DNA of 64,000 nucleotides from Mangifera indica (taxonomy: Eukaryota > Streptophyta > Magnoliopsida > Sapindales > Anacardiaceae). A model generated the notes under the pieces. It saw nothing but the letters and a program-made list of their open reading frames with translations, was not told the DNA's origin and searched no databases. The first letter of the stretch is position 1, and every line of letters begins with the position of its first letter. The position numbers were made by a program, and so were the translations under genes. Below are positions 10,246 to 20,799 of the stretch, piece after piece. The stretch is taken from the NCBI RefSeq assembly GCF_011075055.1, contig NC_058146.1:558001-622000 (forward strand), given 5' to 3'.

Positions 10246-12049
10246 TCATCGCATCATAGCAATTAAAACAACCGCTGCTCAATGAGAAACTCGTTTTCCA
10301 ATCTGCAGAACTGCTAAATAGTCTTCAACCACTTTATCATTACAATTCTAATATTTACAGGGGAAGATCAGAGACGTGCATGAGGAGTAAGTGGCACACA
10401 AGAAATACAAAAAAGACTTACCAGCAAAATTTTAAATCGGAGATTGCAAAAAGCTCCTGTAACTTTTGTAGCACATGCATGATGACTCCTTTTGTATGCG
10501 GGATGATAAGATATAAAGTACGAACAGTGCATACTGGGTGTGGTACTGTTACTGTTGAAAGAAACCAAGTACTTTAAAAAAATCATTTTTACCTCTTAGA
10601 TTCATTGGGGAATTATCTAATCTTTAACTCTAAATTTGATAATTCCAAGACAGATTTAAGATAATTTTAACTTGAAATTCATAATTTGAAGCTAAATTTA
10701 TTGTTATTATACTGATTTACTATTAATGTGTACATAATTTTCATATTTAGGATTTTTAAATGATATAAGTTCTTTAACATTGGTAAATGGGGGTTTTAAG
10801 GATTAATCAGCTGGAAAATTCATGTCAAGTCATGTTATACGTTCTTTTTCATTTATATTTATTTGTCTTATATCTTATGTATTACTATTGCATGAGTGAT
10901 AATGATGTTGAATAATGTTCAAACGTTTAATCAATAAGATGTTTTTACTAACCTGCTGGACAACCGGTGGTTTTTACTAACCTGGTTGTTTTTTCGCAGA
11001 TTCTATTTTTGGTTTATTTTTCTGCCCAACATTCCTCGGGATTATAGAACTGCCACCTACTGCAGTACCATATCCAAGGCTGAAGGCTGGAATGAGACAT
11101 TCAGATTATTCATTGAGCCTAGGTTGCTCTGTGAGACTTTCAGACTTGTTGGATCCTTCTACATCATCGGGACAAATTTGAGCGGCTGTAGAAAATGCTT
11201 CCAGCTTAGAAAATTGACAGGACGCAGAATCTGCAGGAGAAGACTACGGTTGGGGAAATTTCTGAATTTGCATCTGCTTACTGCTGCAAGCTGGTGTCAG
11301 GAGTCCACTTCCTGCTCTTGGAGTTCACAAGGGTGTTAAGGTGCAGCTGTGTGAAGATCCAACTTCCTGCCAAGGAAACTAGTCCAGAAAGTGTCAAGTT
11401 TTTTTCCCCTGTTGTGTTTCCTCTGTTCTGCATCCCAGAGTGCATTTTCCAGGGAGATCTGCAACAGGAGCTTTCATGGAAATCTGATTCCCCTGCTGGT
11501 TTCTCTGCCCAGATTCTGCTCCATAATAGCTCTGCAATGAGATTATTTTGTCTGCCCATCTTGGCCAATCTACACTGCGGAAATGTTGTATTGATGGGAT
11601 GGGATGTATACTGTCTCATTTTCAGCTTCCCAGAACTCACTGCAGAGGCAGGAATTCTCCAGATCAGCCCACTTTTTTCTCTAGAATCCAGGCAGAAACT
11701 AGTCACCTCTTCCTGCTTGTAAGCATCACTTACAGTTTGGGATTCCAGGAGGTATACATTTTTGACCCTGGCTGCTGCTCCTCCTTCCTGTCTCAGTACT
11801 TTCTGGGTCCAGCGTATGTCTTTCATTTTGGCTGTGCCCACAGAGGAACTCTGCTGCAACCTGGATGTGTCGGCCCGCTGTATGTCAAGCTCTTCCAAAA
11901 GCTGCAGTAGCTGGACCATGATTTCCTCCAGGCGGCGTTTAGGGGCGGGCCAGCCGCTGCTGGTTCTGTACAAGTGAATTTTATTTTTGTTGCCTGTGAC
12001 AAATATTTCTTGTGAATGTTTTGCCGTTGGTTGGGTATGCTCTTTCATC
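10246..12049 (-). pseudogene. Unrecognised multi-exon minus-strand gene, copy 1 (degenerate)
   Basis: Three exon-like blocks have paired splice signals on the minus strand. A large exon (12049-10982, 1068 bp) is preceded by TTCTAACTTTACAG and followed by the donor GTTAGT. A 130-bp exon (10551-10422) has the acceptor TTTCTTTCAACAG and donor GTAAGT. A terminal exon starts at 10302. The large exon opens with MKEHTQPTAK and is rich in Q/E/R, suggesting coiled-coil, but its frame breaks by indels and stops; its last codons (ending KPKIESAKKQP) run in phase into the 130-bp exon, which reads ...GVIMHVLQKLQELFAISDLKF. The terminal exon has a 1-bp deletion here. I do not recognise the family. Copies at 26269-28073 and 62138-63935 show the same structure. 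Confidence 0.5.
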
Positions 12050-12059
12050 CTGTAAAGTT

Positions 12060-13100
12060 AGAATAATTGTTTTTGTCTTCTCTTGAATTTTATCATAGTG
12101 GGACTAAGATAAACTTTGAAAAGGAGATGATGTCGTTTGATTAGTTTTCTTATTGTGTTACCTTTTCTAGTTTTATATAGATTATGAGTTATCCTTGTTG
12201 TTGGAAGGAAGGAGCGTAGGTTGTATTCGGATATTTTTCTGTAAGCCCTTTCATTCTTTTTGCTAATGTATACAATTATATAAAAAAAAAAGATGTTTTA
12301 CATTATTTAAGATGAAATTGTTGTATAATTAAACTAGGCATTTTAAAGTTAAACCTCCAAACATAACCAAGTGCTATAAATAGTGGATATTCATTAATCG
12401 ATTCTTCAGTCTAAAGCCCTACAACATATTCAAACTAAATCACATTAAAACTACAATTTATGAAAAAAAAAAAATTCTTTTGTGTTGATCATAAGAGAGT
12501 CTCAATCAAATTTTATATTACGTTGTTTTTATAATAGTGATATTAACTTTCACATAAACAAAATATTGTTAATATAGACATGACTTAATCATTTAAATTC
12601 ACATTATTGCTAAAACCTTGAGAAAAATTATACTTTTTTTCGAAAATTTTGTATATAAGAAAAAGAGGGGAAAAGAATAGAAAAAAATGAACTACCTTTA
12701 TATAGAGTATTAGAAACATTGTAAATTATTATATTATTCTTATATTACGCAAAAACTAGTGAAAATAATATGAAAAACATTTTATTTATTAGGTTAAATT
12801 ATATACAAACTTTGATGTCACATATTTCTCTCTCATTTGTCCTAATTCATTTTAAAAAATAAGTTAAGTTTGTGTAAAATTTAACATTAAATTTAAACTC
12901 AACTGAAATCAAATCTAAAATATTTATTTTCGAGGCAATATTAATACTTAATTTATGGATATTAGGTTAAACGTTATTTGAAATTGACCCAATTGAATGC
13001 AACCCTATTAGAATTCATGGAAATAAAGTCAGAAAGAGGAAACATGAAAGCTGTTTATATTATTAATTGAGTAATTAGATTGACCAAAAAAAAGAGCCAA
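12060..13100. other. Intergenic or intron sequence between unknown gene and GTD gene
   Basis: AT-rich, alignable with 28085-29110 and partly with 47820-48440, with no open frame of note. It could be intron if the GTD-binding exon and the large exon belong to one transcript, but the splice phases as I read them would create a stop at the junction. Confidence 0.4.
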
Positions 13101-13142
13101 ATCAACTATTTGTTGAATTTACAATAACAATAAGAAACTTAC

Positions 13143-13874
13143 ATACTCGACAATGCATTCCGATTCTAAATGACTCAAACATCTCATCATCCTCATCAGT
13201 ATCAACTCGTTCAAATTCATCCATTTCTGATTCTTCCTTCACAAATTGCTTCAATTTTTCTTCATAAATCTTCAACTTCTCCTCCAACAAACTCTTCTCA
13301 GACTCATGTCTCATCACAATCCATTGCAGTGATTGAATCACTTCTCATCATGCTCCTGTTTCTGCTCCGCCATTCTCCGGAATCGATTGGCATCAATTTC
13401 TGCTGAACATTTTCTCGTTTTGCAGCCTCAAAATCATGGCCATGGCCTCTTCCGCCGCCGATGCCGCTGCCATTCTTTCCTTCTCGAGCTCCCTACATGC
13501 CACATTGGCCCTTTGCCTCTCCATTTTCACAAATTTTCTCAGTGATTCTACGTCGGACAACTCATCTTCTTCACAACATTCTACCGATTCCGAAACATCA
13601 TTTGTTGACTTCGAATTTGAGTCGTCCAAGAGCTTGAATGGCGGACCACATTTGTTTTCTCACTCCATTTCCCTCTAATATAACCTAAAAAAAAAAAAAA
13701 ATGAACTAAGCCTTTTCCTTGCAGACTGAATTGCAGAAACTTAAACCCTAAGCACAACATCAAAACCAACAACAAAGTCTTAAAAACTTGCGACAAACGC
13801 CCAAACACCAAAAACCCACGTCCAAAATCAATCCCTTGAGTCAAAGACTTGAGAAATGAAACACAATCCATCAT
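13143..13874 (-). pseudogene. GTD-binding (DUF593/zein-binding) protein gene, frameshifted copy
   Basis: Read leftwards from the ATG at 13874 (MMDCVSFLKSLTQG), this gives a short N terminus with a membrane helix (TLLLVLMLCLGFKFLQ). An acidic linker and the GTD-binding coiled coil follow (LSDVESLRKFVKMERQRANV, then EEVIQSLQWIVMRHESEKSL). Compared with the unit-3 copy it has a deletion of about 56 bp near 13650 and a 1-bp insertion near 13405, so the frame is broken twice. The exon ends at a good donor (AT|GTAAGT, 13143). Family members tether myosin XI to vesicles or bind zein-like proteins; this copy should be dead. Confidence 0.82.
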
Positions 13875-14159
13875 CAACAATCCCAGAAAAATCTTCAAGA
13901 ATCTCTTATATAACTCTAGAAAATAGCATACAACAACAACAATCAATAACTAGAAACTAGCCACAACCTGCATGTGTATCGAATCTAACAAAATTTCTTT
14001 CCTTCTAAATCGAAATCTGCATCTCTCAGACAAAACAAGAACTTGTAGTTATAATACAAGGAAGATATAGGTGGACTGGATGGGATAATCAAGAGTCAAA
14101 ATTAAAGTGGCTTGGAGAACGAAGAAGTGGATCTGTTATTCGTTCAGAACTGCCGACAT

Positions 14160-14182
14160 ATGAGAAGATATATATATGGACT
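14160..14182 (-). promoter_or_regulatory. TATA-like box of the GTD-binding gene
   Basis: TATATATA on the minus strand about 300 bp upstream of the GTD-gene ATG, inside a block kept in all three copies (also near 30250 and 49465). It is a plausible core promoter; no transcription evidence is available. Confidence 0.35.
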
Positions 14183-14624
14183 CCAAAACGCAATCTTCAT
14201 AAATATTCCCTTTATTTTTCAAGATTATCGCTTTTGCCAGAGAAGTTGAATATGTAGGAGCAGAATAGGTAGGCTTAAAAAAATTTTTGGTAAGATTTTT
14301 GTAATGTAATCTGCCACTGATAAGCTAAAATACTTGAAAGGGTTACTCCGTCCAAATAAGAGAATCAGCACAATGATGTAATTGTTAATTCAGAATTAAA
14401 ATGAAATAATGTTCCAAAAATCTACAAAACTATGAGTACTAATGTTGACTGGATTTTTTCCTATGATTTTTTTTTTTTTTTTGGGTTTAAGGTTTAATCT
14501 TCCATTACTTTGTAAATATTATGGGTTTAAAACCAAGATCAAATTAGTTGACCAAGTTTGGTAAGCATGGGTAAGCATAAGTGGCAGTTCAATAAATATT
14601 GTTTTGAATCATAATTATCAGTAT

Positions 14625-14965
14625 CCTATAATATGATATGATATATATAAAAACGATATGTATCATGAAATATATTGTAATTAATACGATTCAATAAATT
14701 TATAGTATGATATGATATGTATTTTATGATATGATACTTATTATCGATATGAATTAATACACTTTTAAAAAAATGATGATATGGTACGAGTGTATATGAA
14801 AAATTTTATATTTTTATAAGAGTTTGTAATATTTTTTAAAATGATAACGTGTTTATTATATTTTTATTATTTTATTTTTTAAAAGTTTATCATACGATAC
14901 AATATAATACTTGATATATAATACATAAAATTAAATTCTCGATATATGATTCGACTACCATGCTT
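14625..14965. repeat. Degenerate GATATGATA-type AT-rich tract
   Basis: Dense, imperfect repeats of GATATGATA, ATACGAT and ATCGATAT on both strands. Counterparts lie at 30718-30870 and 49918-50250. It looks like an old AT-rich repetitive element or decayed satellite; no termini were found. Confidence 0.6.
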
Positions 14966-16442
14966 TGAACTACAATTTAACCAAAAAATTGCATAGGGTT
15001 GTAGGTGAATCATTGATTTAACCAATGTTCCCTAAACATTATGAAAGATTTTTTGAGTAAGTTGTTGGAAATGAGAATGTGTGAAGACAGGTGGAAATGA
15101 TAAGATTAGTGTGGGATGGAGCTTTATAATGTGAAAATGACACAACGGTTAGAAATGAGGATATCGGTGTGAGAGAAGTTGTCAAAAAGAATATTGATAC
15201 AACATGGAGTTAAAAATGAGAATATTGACATTGCAAGAAGTTAGAAATAACAAGATCAATATAAAAATGAACTATCAAAGAGGAAATTAAAGGCAGAGAA
15301 AAAAATTATAAAAAACATTGGTTCGTATATAAGACTTTTGCTATCTCTCACTTTGTTTTTATGCTCACCAAGGAAAATTTCTTTGATCCCTCCACAATAT
15401 GAAAACAACAAAATGACCTCAAATATATATCAATTTAACCCTTGAACAAAACAAAAGAGAAAATAATCTTTAAAAACTTAACTAGTTTGACCATTAATTG
15501 ATCTGAATCAATTCTTTCACGAGATAATGCCCGAGTTTGGTAGGAAAACCATGGTAAAGATTTCAATCACAAATTCCAAACAAAAAATAGGACCATATAC
15601 ATGATAGAGTGCAATCAAAATAAAAAATTGGGATTTTATAATTATTTCATTTCCATATAATACGACAATGAAAATTGAATTCTTAGTTCATTCAACTACC
15701 AGAACTAATTATGCATTCGACTCTAATGAGGAGGACTTTGAGGAATATATCAACGATATATTATTATTTTAGAAATAGCAATTAATATCCATCAATTTCG
15801 TCTTCACCAAAACCTGGTAAAATATGTAGAAAAAAATATTCAAATTTGCTCAACAACTCAGTCATATGAGAAAAGTACAAGAATCATTTGATAAATTTTT
15901 TCCCAAAATTGAAACACTAACTGTATATTATTTAGACTTTCTGTAGTGGGAAATGAAGAAAATTTTGTTTTCTTGGCGTATTCAGCTACCTAATTTGGTT
16001 CCTACTTCTCACAGGGTTCCACACTTTACTTCAGGGGGAAGCTAAGGTAAAATTCAAGTATCACTTATTCAAAGTTAGGCGATTTACGAAAATTAATTAG
16101 TGCAAGGTGGAGTTGAAACAACAAGTAGTTTAAATTCAACTCAAATTTAGAATAATTAGTTTAAACTGGTTTGAATTAATGAATAATAAGAGGATAATTA
16201 ATAACATAGAAAAAAAAAAAAAACAATCATTAAGGAAGAAAAAGAATTACTAGTGGGACAAACTCCAATATTAGTATTGATTTTGATAAATTGAAATTGT
16301 TTTAATTTGAATTTAACGCGCTTAATTCGAATATAGATTTAAATCCAAGACTTACCTTAATCCGGTGAAAGTCATAGAACAAACTGATGGTAACGTTAAT
16401 ATTGCTCATTCAAAAAGAAAAGAAACAGATGTACAACAAAAT
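14966..16442. other. 3' flank of LecRK-2, no gene seen
   Basis: Conserved downstream flank of the LecRK genes, aligning with 32840-34090 and 50260-51735, and in its right part with 30890-31500. No ORF is conserved among copies. It is part of the duplicated unit. Confidence 0.65.
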
Positions 16443-18491
16443 TTAATGTGTATTATTCAAAAGCGCTGCTGATGAAGAAGCACCGGAAAATGCTGTTGAC
16501 TGTGAGGAATTGGAGTGGTAGTTTGAATTAAAAGCAGAAGACTGGTTCAGGTTTTGACCTCCTTCAGAAATAATGGCCCCATACGAAATCGAAAATGCAG
16601 ATATGGGGATGTTCCCTGAAGGTGCTAGATATGTTGGCACAGGCATGTTGGGTGGGAGAACAGGCAATGGAGCTTCAGAATTAAGCACACGAATGGCCTG
16701 CCTAATCGAGGGCCGGAGATTTTCATCTGGCTGAGCACACCACAGCCCAACTATCATCAACATTTGCATTTGTTGCTCATCAAAATCTTCACTTAGTCTT
16801 GGATCAGCTGCTTCCAGGAGTTTTCCACTTCCGTAGAACTCCCAAACCCACTTTACCATATAGACTTCACCTTCTTTTGCCATTGGTTTGATTGGTTTCC
16901 TCCCACAAGCCAATTCCAAAGCAACAACGCCGAAGCTGTATACATCTGATTCTTTGCTAGCTTTGCCTGTGATGACACATTCAGGAGCCATGTAGCCTAT
17001 TGTTCCTGCCAAAAGTGTGGTTTGTGACCCTTTGGAATGCTCCACAAGCCTAGCTAATCCGAAATCTCCAATCTTAGCATTGAAATTTGAGTCCAACATA
17101 ACGTTGCTTGATTTTATATCTCTATGCACAACACATTGTTCCCATTCTTCATGTAAATACAGCAATCCTGAGGCCAAGTCTTGAGCAATTTTATACCTCA
17201 TCTCCCATGTCAATAAACTATTTTCTTTAAAAAGATGAGAATCTAAGCTACCATTAGGCATAAATTCATAAACAAGCAGGAGTTCCTTTCTCTCATGGCA
17301 CCAACCAAGAAGTTGCACCAAATTCTTATGCCTCAATCTGCTAATAATTTTCACTTCTGATGCATACTCCCTTACACCTTGTTTAGACCCTTTTGAAACT
17401 CTCTTAACTGCAATATAAGAATTGGATTCCCTCAAAAATCCTTTATAAACCCCACCAAAGCCTCCTTCTCCTAATTTGTTTTGGTCGTTGAAATTATTTG
17501 TTGCCTCAGCCAATCCCTTGTACGGAAACCTCTTGGGTCCCGTTTCCTTTTCAAAATCATCATCGCTGAACATTTGTTTATCTTCATCATCTTGGTTGTA
17601 TCTCTTCCTACGCATGGAAACAAGCCAAAGCAAAACCAACCCTCCAACCAAAGCAGCTCCACCAATACTCAGGCCCACTGTAAGCTCTGTTGTAATTTTT
17701 CTTCCTCCTCTTTCTCTCTCGACTAAGGTTGAATTGAATTCCCAAGTGTAAACCCAAAACCTTGCAAATGCTTCTCCGGTTGCTGCTGAGAAGCCAAATT
17801 TGACCGACTCAGGTAAAAACTCCCTCAAATCTATTTTATAATCAAGGTGCTGCATCACTGTGACATTATTTCTAAAGCCAGTGAAGGCTACACTCAGGTT
17901 TTGTGTACTTGAATTGTAACTGATCCATGCTTCATTTTTCAGTCCACCCTCGATGTTACTCCTACTCCACCATGTAACATTTGTCATTGAGCGCATAGAG
18001 CTGATATCAATACCCACATGCTCACCAGGCGGATCCCAATCGTTGTGAAAAATATCAAACTCCACTGCAACAAACGGATTGGATGTTGAATTTAAGGGCT
18101 CCGTGTCATTCGTAAGGCCGAAAGAGCCACCACCCTTATCAGTAGGAACTGTTGAATTTTCAGGCGCAAGGAAGAATGCCATCCCATCTCCATAATAATA
18201 AGGGTATTCAGAATCGATAACAAAAGAAAAATGAGTGGAGAAGTCTGTGAGTCTTCCCGTCGTTTTGTCCCAAAGCGGCAAGCTTTTACTATAAGAAGCT
18301 CGACCGACTTCAATTTTACTTTGTACTAGTTGAATGACACGATCATATCGGACAGAGCAAGCTCTCTCATGAACTATGCCATCATCATTATTATAACTGA
18401 AGTTGTCATACTTGAAGGATAATGAAGCTACGAACGGGACTGTAAGAGATAGCAGTACGGTGATTATGTTGAGATGTAGAAGGAGAGACAT
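16443..18491 (-). CDS. LecRK-2: intact L-type lectin receptor kinase, class IX-like
   Basis: A 682-residue intronless receptor kinase, the only complete copy. Residues 1-23 form a signal peptide (MSLLLHLNIITVLLSLTVPF). Residues 24-255 form the legume-lectin domain, with VAVEFDIFHNDWDP at 142-153, HVGID at 158-162 and many N-glycosylation sequons. A membrane helix spans about 271-291, followed by the basic stop-transfer MRRKR. The kinase has the GEGGFG loop (341-346), K363 in AVKR, HRD at 456-458, DFG at 476-478 and APE at 502-504 (APEC instead of the common APEY), then the class-IX tail. All catalytic residues are present, so it is an active-type Ser/Thr kinase at the plasma membrane. An in-frame upstream ATG at 18539 would add 16 residues but is copy-specific, so the conserved start is preferred. 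Confidence 0.95.
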   Translation of the reverse strand: MSLLLHLNIITVLLSLTVPFVASLSFKYDNFSYNNDDGIVHERACSVRYDRVIQLVQSKIEVGRASYSKSLPLWDKTTGRLTDFSTHFSFVIDSEYPYYYGDGMAFFLAPENSTVPTDKGGGSFGLTNDTEPLNSTSNPFVAVEFDIFHNDWDPPGEHVGIDISSMRSMTNVTWWSRSNIEGGLKNEAWISYNSSTQNLSVAFTGFRNNVTVMQHLDYKIDLREFLPESVKFGFSAATGEAFARFWVYTWEFNSTLVERERGGRKITTELTVGLSIGGAALVGGLVLLWLVSMRRKRYNQDDEDKQMFSDDDFEKETGPKRFPYKGLAEATNNFNDQNKLGEGGFGGVYKGFLRESNSYIAVKRVSKGSKQGVREYASEVKIISRLRHKNLVQLLGWCHERKELLLVYEFMPNGSLDSHLFKENSLLTWEMRYKIAQDLASGLLYLHEEWEQCVVHRDIKSSNVMLDSNFNAKIGDFGLARLVEHSKGSQTTLLAGTIGYMAPECVITGKASKESDVYSFGVVALELACGRKPIKPMAKEGEVYMVKWVWEFYGSGKLLEAADPRLSEDFDEQQMQMLMIVGLWCAQPDENLRPSIRQAIRVLNSEAPLPVLPPNMPVPTYLAPSGNIPISAFSISYGAIISEGGQNLNQSSAFNSNYHSNSSQSTAFSGASSSAALLNNTH

Positions 18492-18591
18492 TTTTGAAGA
18501 AAGGACTCCAGATGATTTCGAAAATTCAGGAGAAGCCATTAAAATAACAATAAGAAGTCAGTCAGTCTTCAATATTTGAGAGGCAGCTTTG

Positions 18592-18606
18592 TTTGACTTT
18601 GTCAAA
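18592..18606. promoter_or_regulatory. Palindromic W-box pair upstream of LecRK-2
   Basis: TTTGACTTTGTCAAA, about 100 bp upstream of the ATG, with a TTGAC core on each strand. It sits in the same position as in LecRK-1 and LecRK-4. Confidence 0.5.
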
Positions 18607-20540
18607 TTGAAGACCGGCTGACATTGATTGAAAATATATTTATTTTGTAAAAGAAACTTTTGCCATTTCATAATAGTATGTATTTACTACGTCAACAATT
18701 GAATTTGTCATAAGTGGACCTTTCGACAGGTGAGGAGGGACATGGTTACTCTTTCCTTTGTTGCGCTTATAAAGAATCCAATTCAAATTGTTATTTGGGT
18801 TGATAAGCTCTAGAATTTGCCGCTCAGATTGATAGTAATATTGATAAATCTCTTAAACACCCCCACCCAAACTTTGAATATGAGAATTATTAAAAATATA
18901 AAATACCTGATTTAATTATTATTTTTTTTATTGCAAACTCAAACTAATAATTCTTATTTCAAACTTGAACCAACAAAGCATGAGTTTATCGAATTCAAGT
19001 TTGAATATTTTAAAATCCAATCAAATCAAACTTAAGCATAATAATATTCGATCCGGCTTAGTTCTATTGTAGCCCTAGTTCAAACCTAAGTTTAACATAT
19101 CAATTCTATTGAATTTGAAATTATAATACAAATTTGTAGAATACAAAATTTACTAAAACATAAATATTAATTATAAAATTATATATAATTTATTTATTTT
19201 AAGTGTACTTGATGGTACAAAACAAATTTGAACACATTGGATTAATGTATAATATAGAAAAATATGTTTAAAAGTTTAATGTAGCTTTCATATATATTAT
19301 AGCATTTATTATAATTTAATATTAAATTAAATTTCTCTAAGATTGACTTTTGAATTATTAATAATTTGAGATATTAATGGGGATCTTGATATGCATGTTT
19401 ATCTTTTATTATAATATTCAAAATTTTAATATAATTTTTGAATTTTCAAATAAGAAATATTGACATATAAAACAATTAATAGTAGTTTATTTTGACAAAC
19501 AACTTTTAGAAAACATCTTTATTTTATAAAATATAAAAAATTATACAAACTATATTCATTTTGTTTTTATTAAGTATGTACTTGGACGTGTAATTTTCCT
19601 CTTCTACAATTTTGTCTTCCACTAAGAGAGTTTCACAGAATGTGTGTGTTATTTATCCCTCATGAAAGCATGATTATTATTATACCTATAATACAATATG
19701 GGTTAAAAATAATATATATCTTTAGAGTGGAGTGAAAATTGGTATAATATAATGAACATTTTTTATGAGATAATATGTATGTAAATAATTTTTTTGATAA
19801 AAATCGATATATTTTTTTTATAAAAATACATCTTATAATATAATGTAAAACGTGATATATAAATTTAAGTTTTTCAATTCACGAGTTTAGACTTCCATGC
19901 TTAAAAGTCCTATTTAAGATAATGAATCTTTAGCCTTAGAAAGGATTTTTGTTATAAGTTTCATTGGTTTTGTGCACCCAAGTCGTGCTACAGTATGTCA
20001 TTAAATCACTGTAGGACTCTTCTAACCCCATGAAGCACAGGTTTAATTAATTTCTTGGAAATTTTTGAAATTTAAACCTTTTTACAAAAAACAATTTTCT
20101 AAAAGATTCAATCAAACAATTTTAAAGACATTTCAAAAATGTATTTTTGTTAGTGTCATCATTGGAGACTATTGACTAACTGACAATAGTCCCAATTGTT
20201 TTTATTAATTAATTTCTTGGAAATTCTTGAAGTTTAAACCTTTCTACAAAGAACAATTTTTCAAAAAGATTCAATCAAACAATTTTAAAGACATTTTAGA
20301 CTTTCAAAATGTATTTTTGTTAGTGTCACCATTGAAGACTATTGACTAACAGACATTAGTCCCATTTATTTGGTTCGAGTTCGAAGACTTGTCAACTAGT
20401 CTTTATTGAAGTTTTTGTCTTCAGCGTTATTATTCATGTTCAAGTTGTTTGGAGTTCGAATTTAAATTCGATATTCCAAATTCAAGCAATACTCGAATCT
20501 TTTTCCAGGTTTAGTTCTGACTGGAATCTACCCCAGTTAA
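18607..20540. other. LecRK-2 upstream region and type-Y spacer
   Basis: AT-rich, aligned with 36252-38720 in unit 3 apart from two insertions there. From about 19560 onwards it is specific to units 2 and 3. No gene seen apart from the internal duplication listed next. Confidence 0.6.
20042..20370 (+). repeat. Two tandem copies of a 162-bp repeat
   Basis: Sequence starting TTAATTAATTTCTTGG and ending with GACTATTGACTAAC...AGTCCCA occurs twice with a period of about 162 bp. The unit-3 counterpart (38215-38555) has the same two copies at a period of about 170 bp, and the end of one copy reappears upstream of LecRK-3 (32690-32745). Confidence 0.8.
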
Positions 20541-20554
20541 AAATGCCCTATAGA

Positions 20555-20790
20555 TATATAAATATTGTCTTTCTTTTTCATCTTCCAGTCGAATAGTTGT
20601 TTTAGAGAGCCTTTAACTTCGATCTGATCCTGAGAAAATAATGTTATCTCCAGCATGCTCGCCTCGCCTGTACAGGAAATACAAGAAAGAAAACCCTAAG
20701 GCAGAAACTTACAGACTCCTGAATCATGCCTGTCCAATAGTCCAAAGACAGCAAAGATTCTCCTCTCACAAACTGACCATTTCACTGTAA
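20555..20790 (+). other. TATA box plus short 49-codon ORF, or antisense exon; ambiguous
   Basis: TATATAAATA (20555-20564) is followed by an ATG at 20641 opening a 49-codon ORF (MLSPACSPRLYRKYKKENPK...) that ends at a strong donor-like TGTAAGT. The unit-3 copy (38738-38972) keeps the ORF with five amino-acid changes. On the opposite strand the block is also exon-like: ACTTACAG, then KWSVCERRIFAVFGLLDRHD, then the donor TGTAAGTT. I cannot decide which strand, if either, is real, and I recognise no family. Confidence 0.3.
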
Positions 20791-20799
20791 GTACGATGC

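Noticed and set aside
14625..14965. CRISPR-like or centromeric satellite array
   Set aside because: The motif is irregular, with no constant period or spacers, and plant nuclear DNA has no CRISPR arrays.
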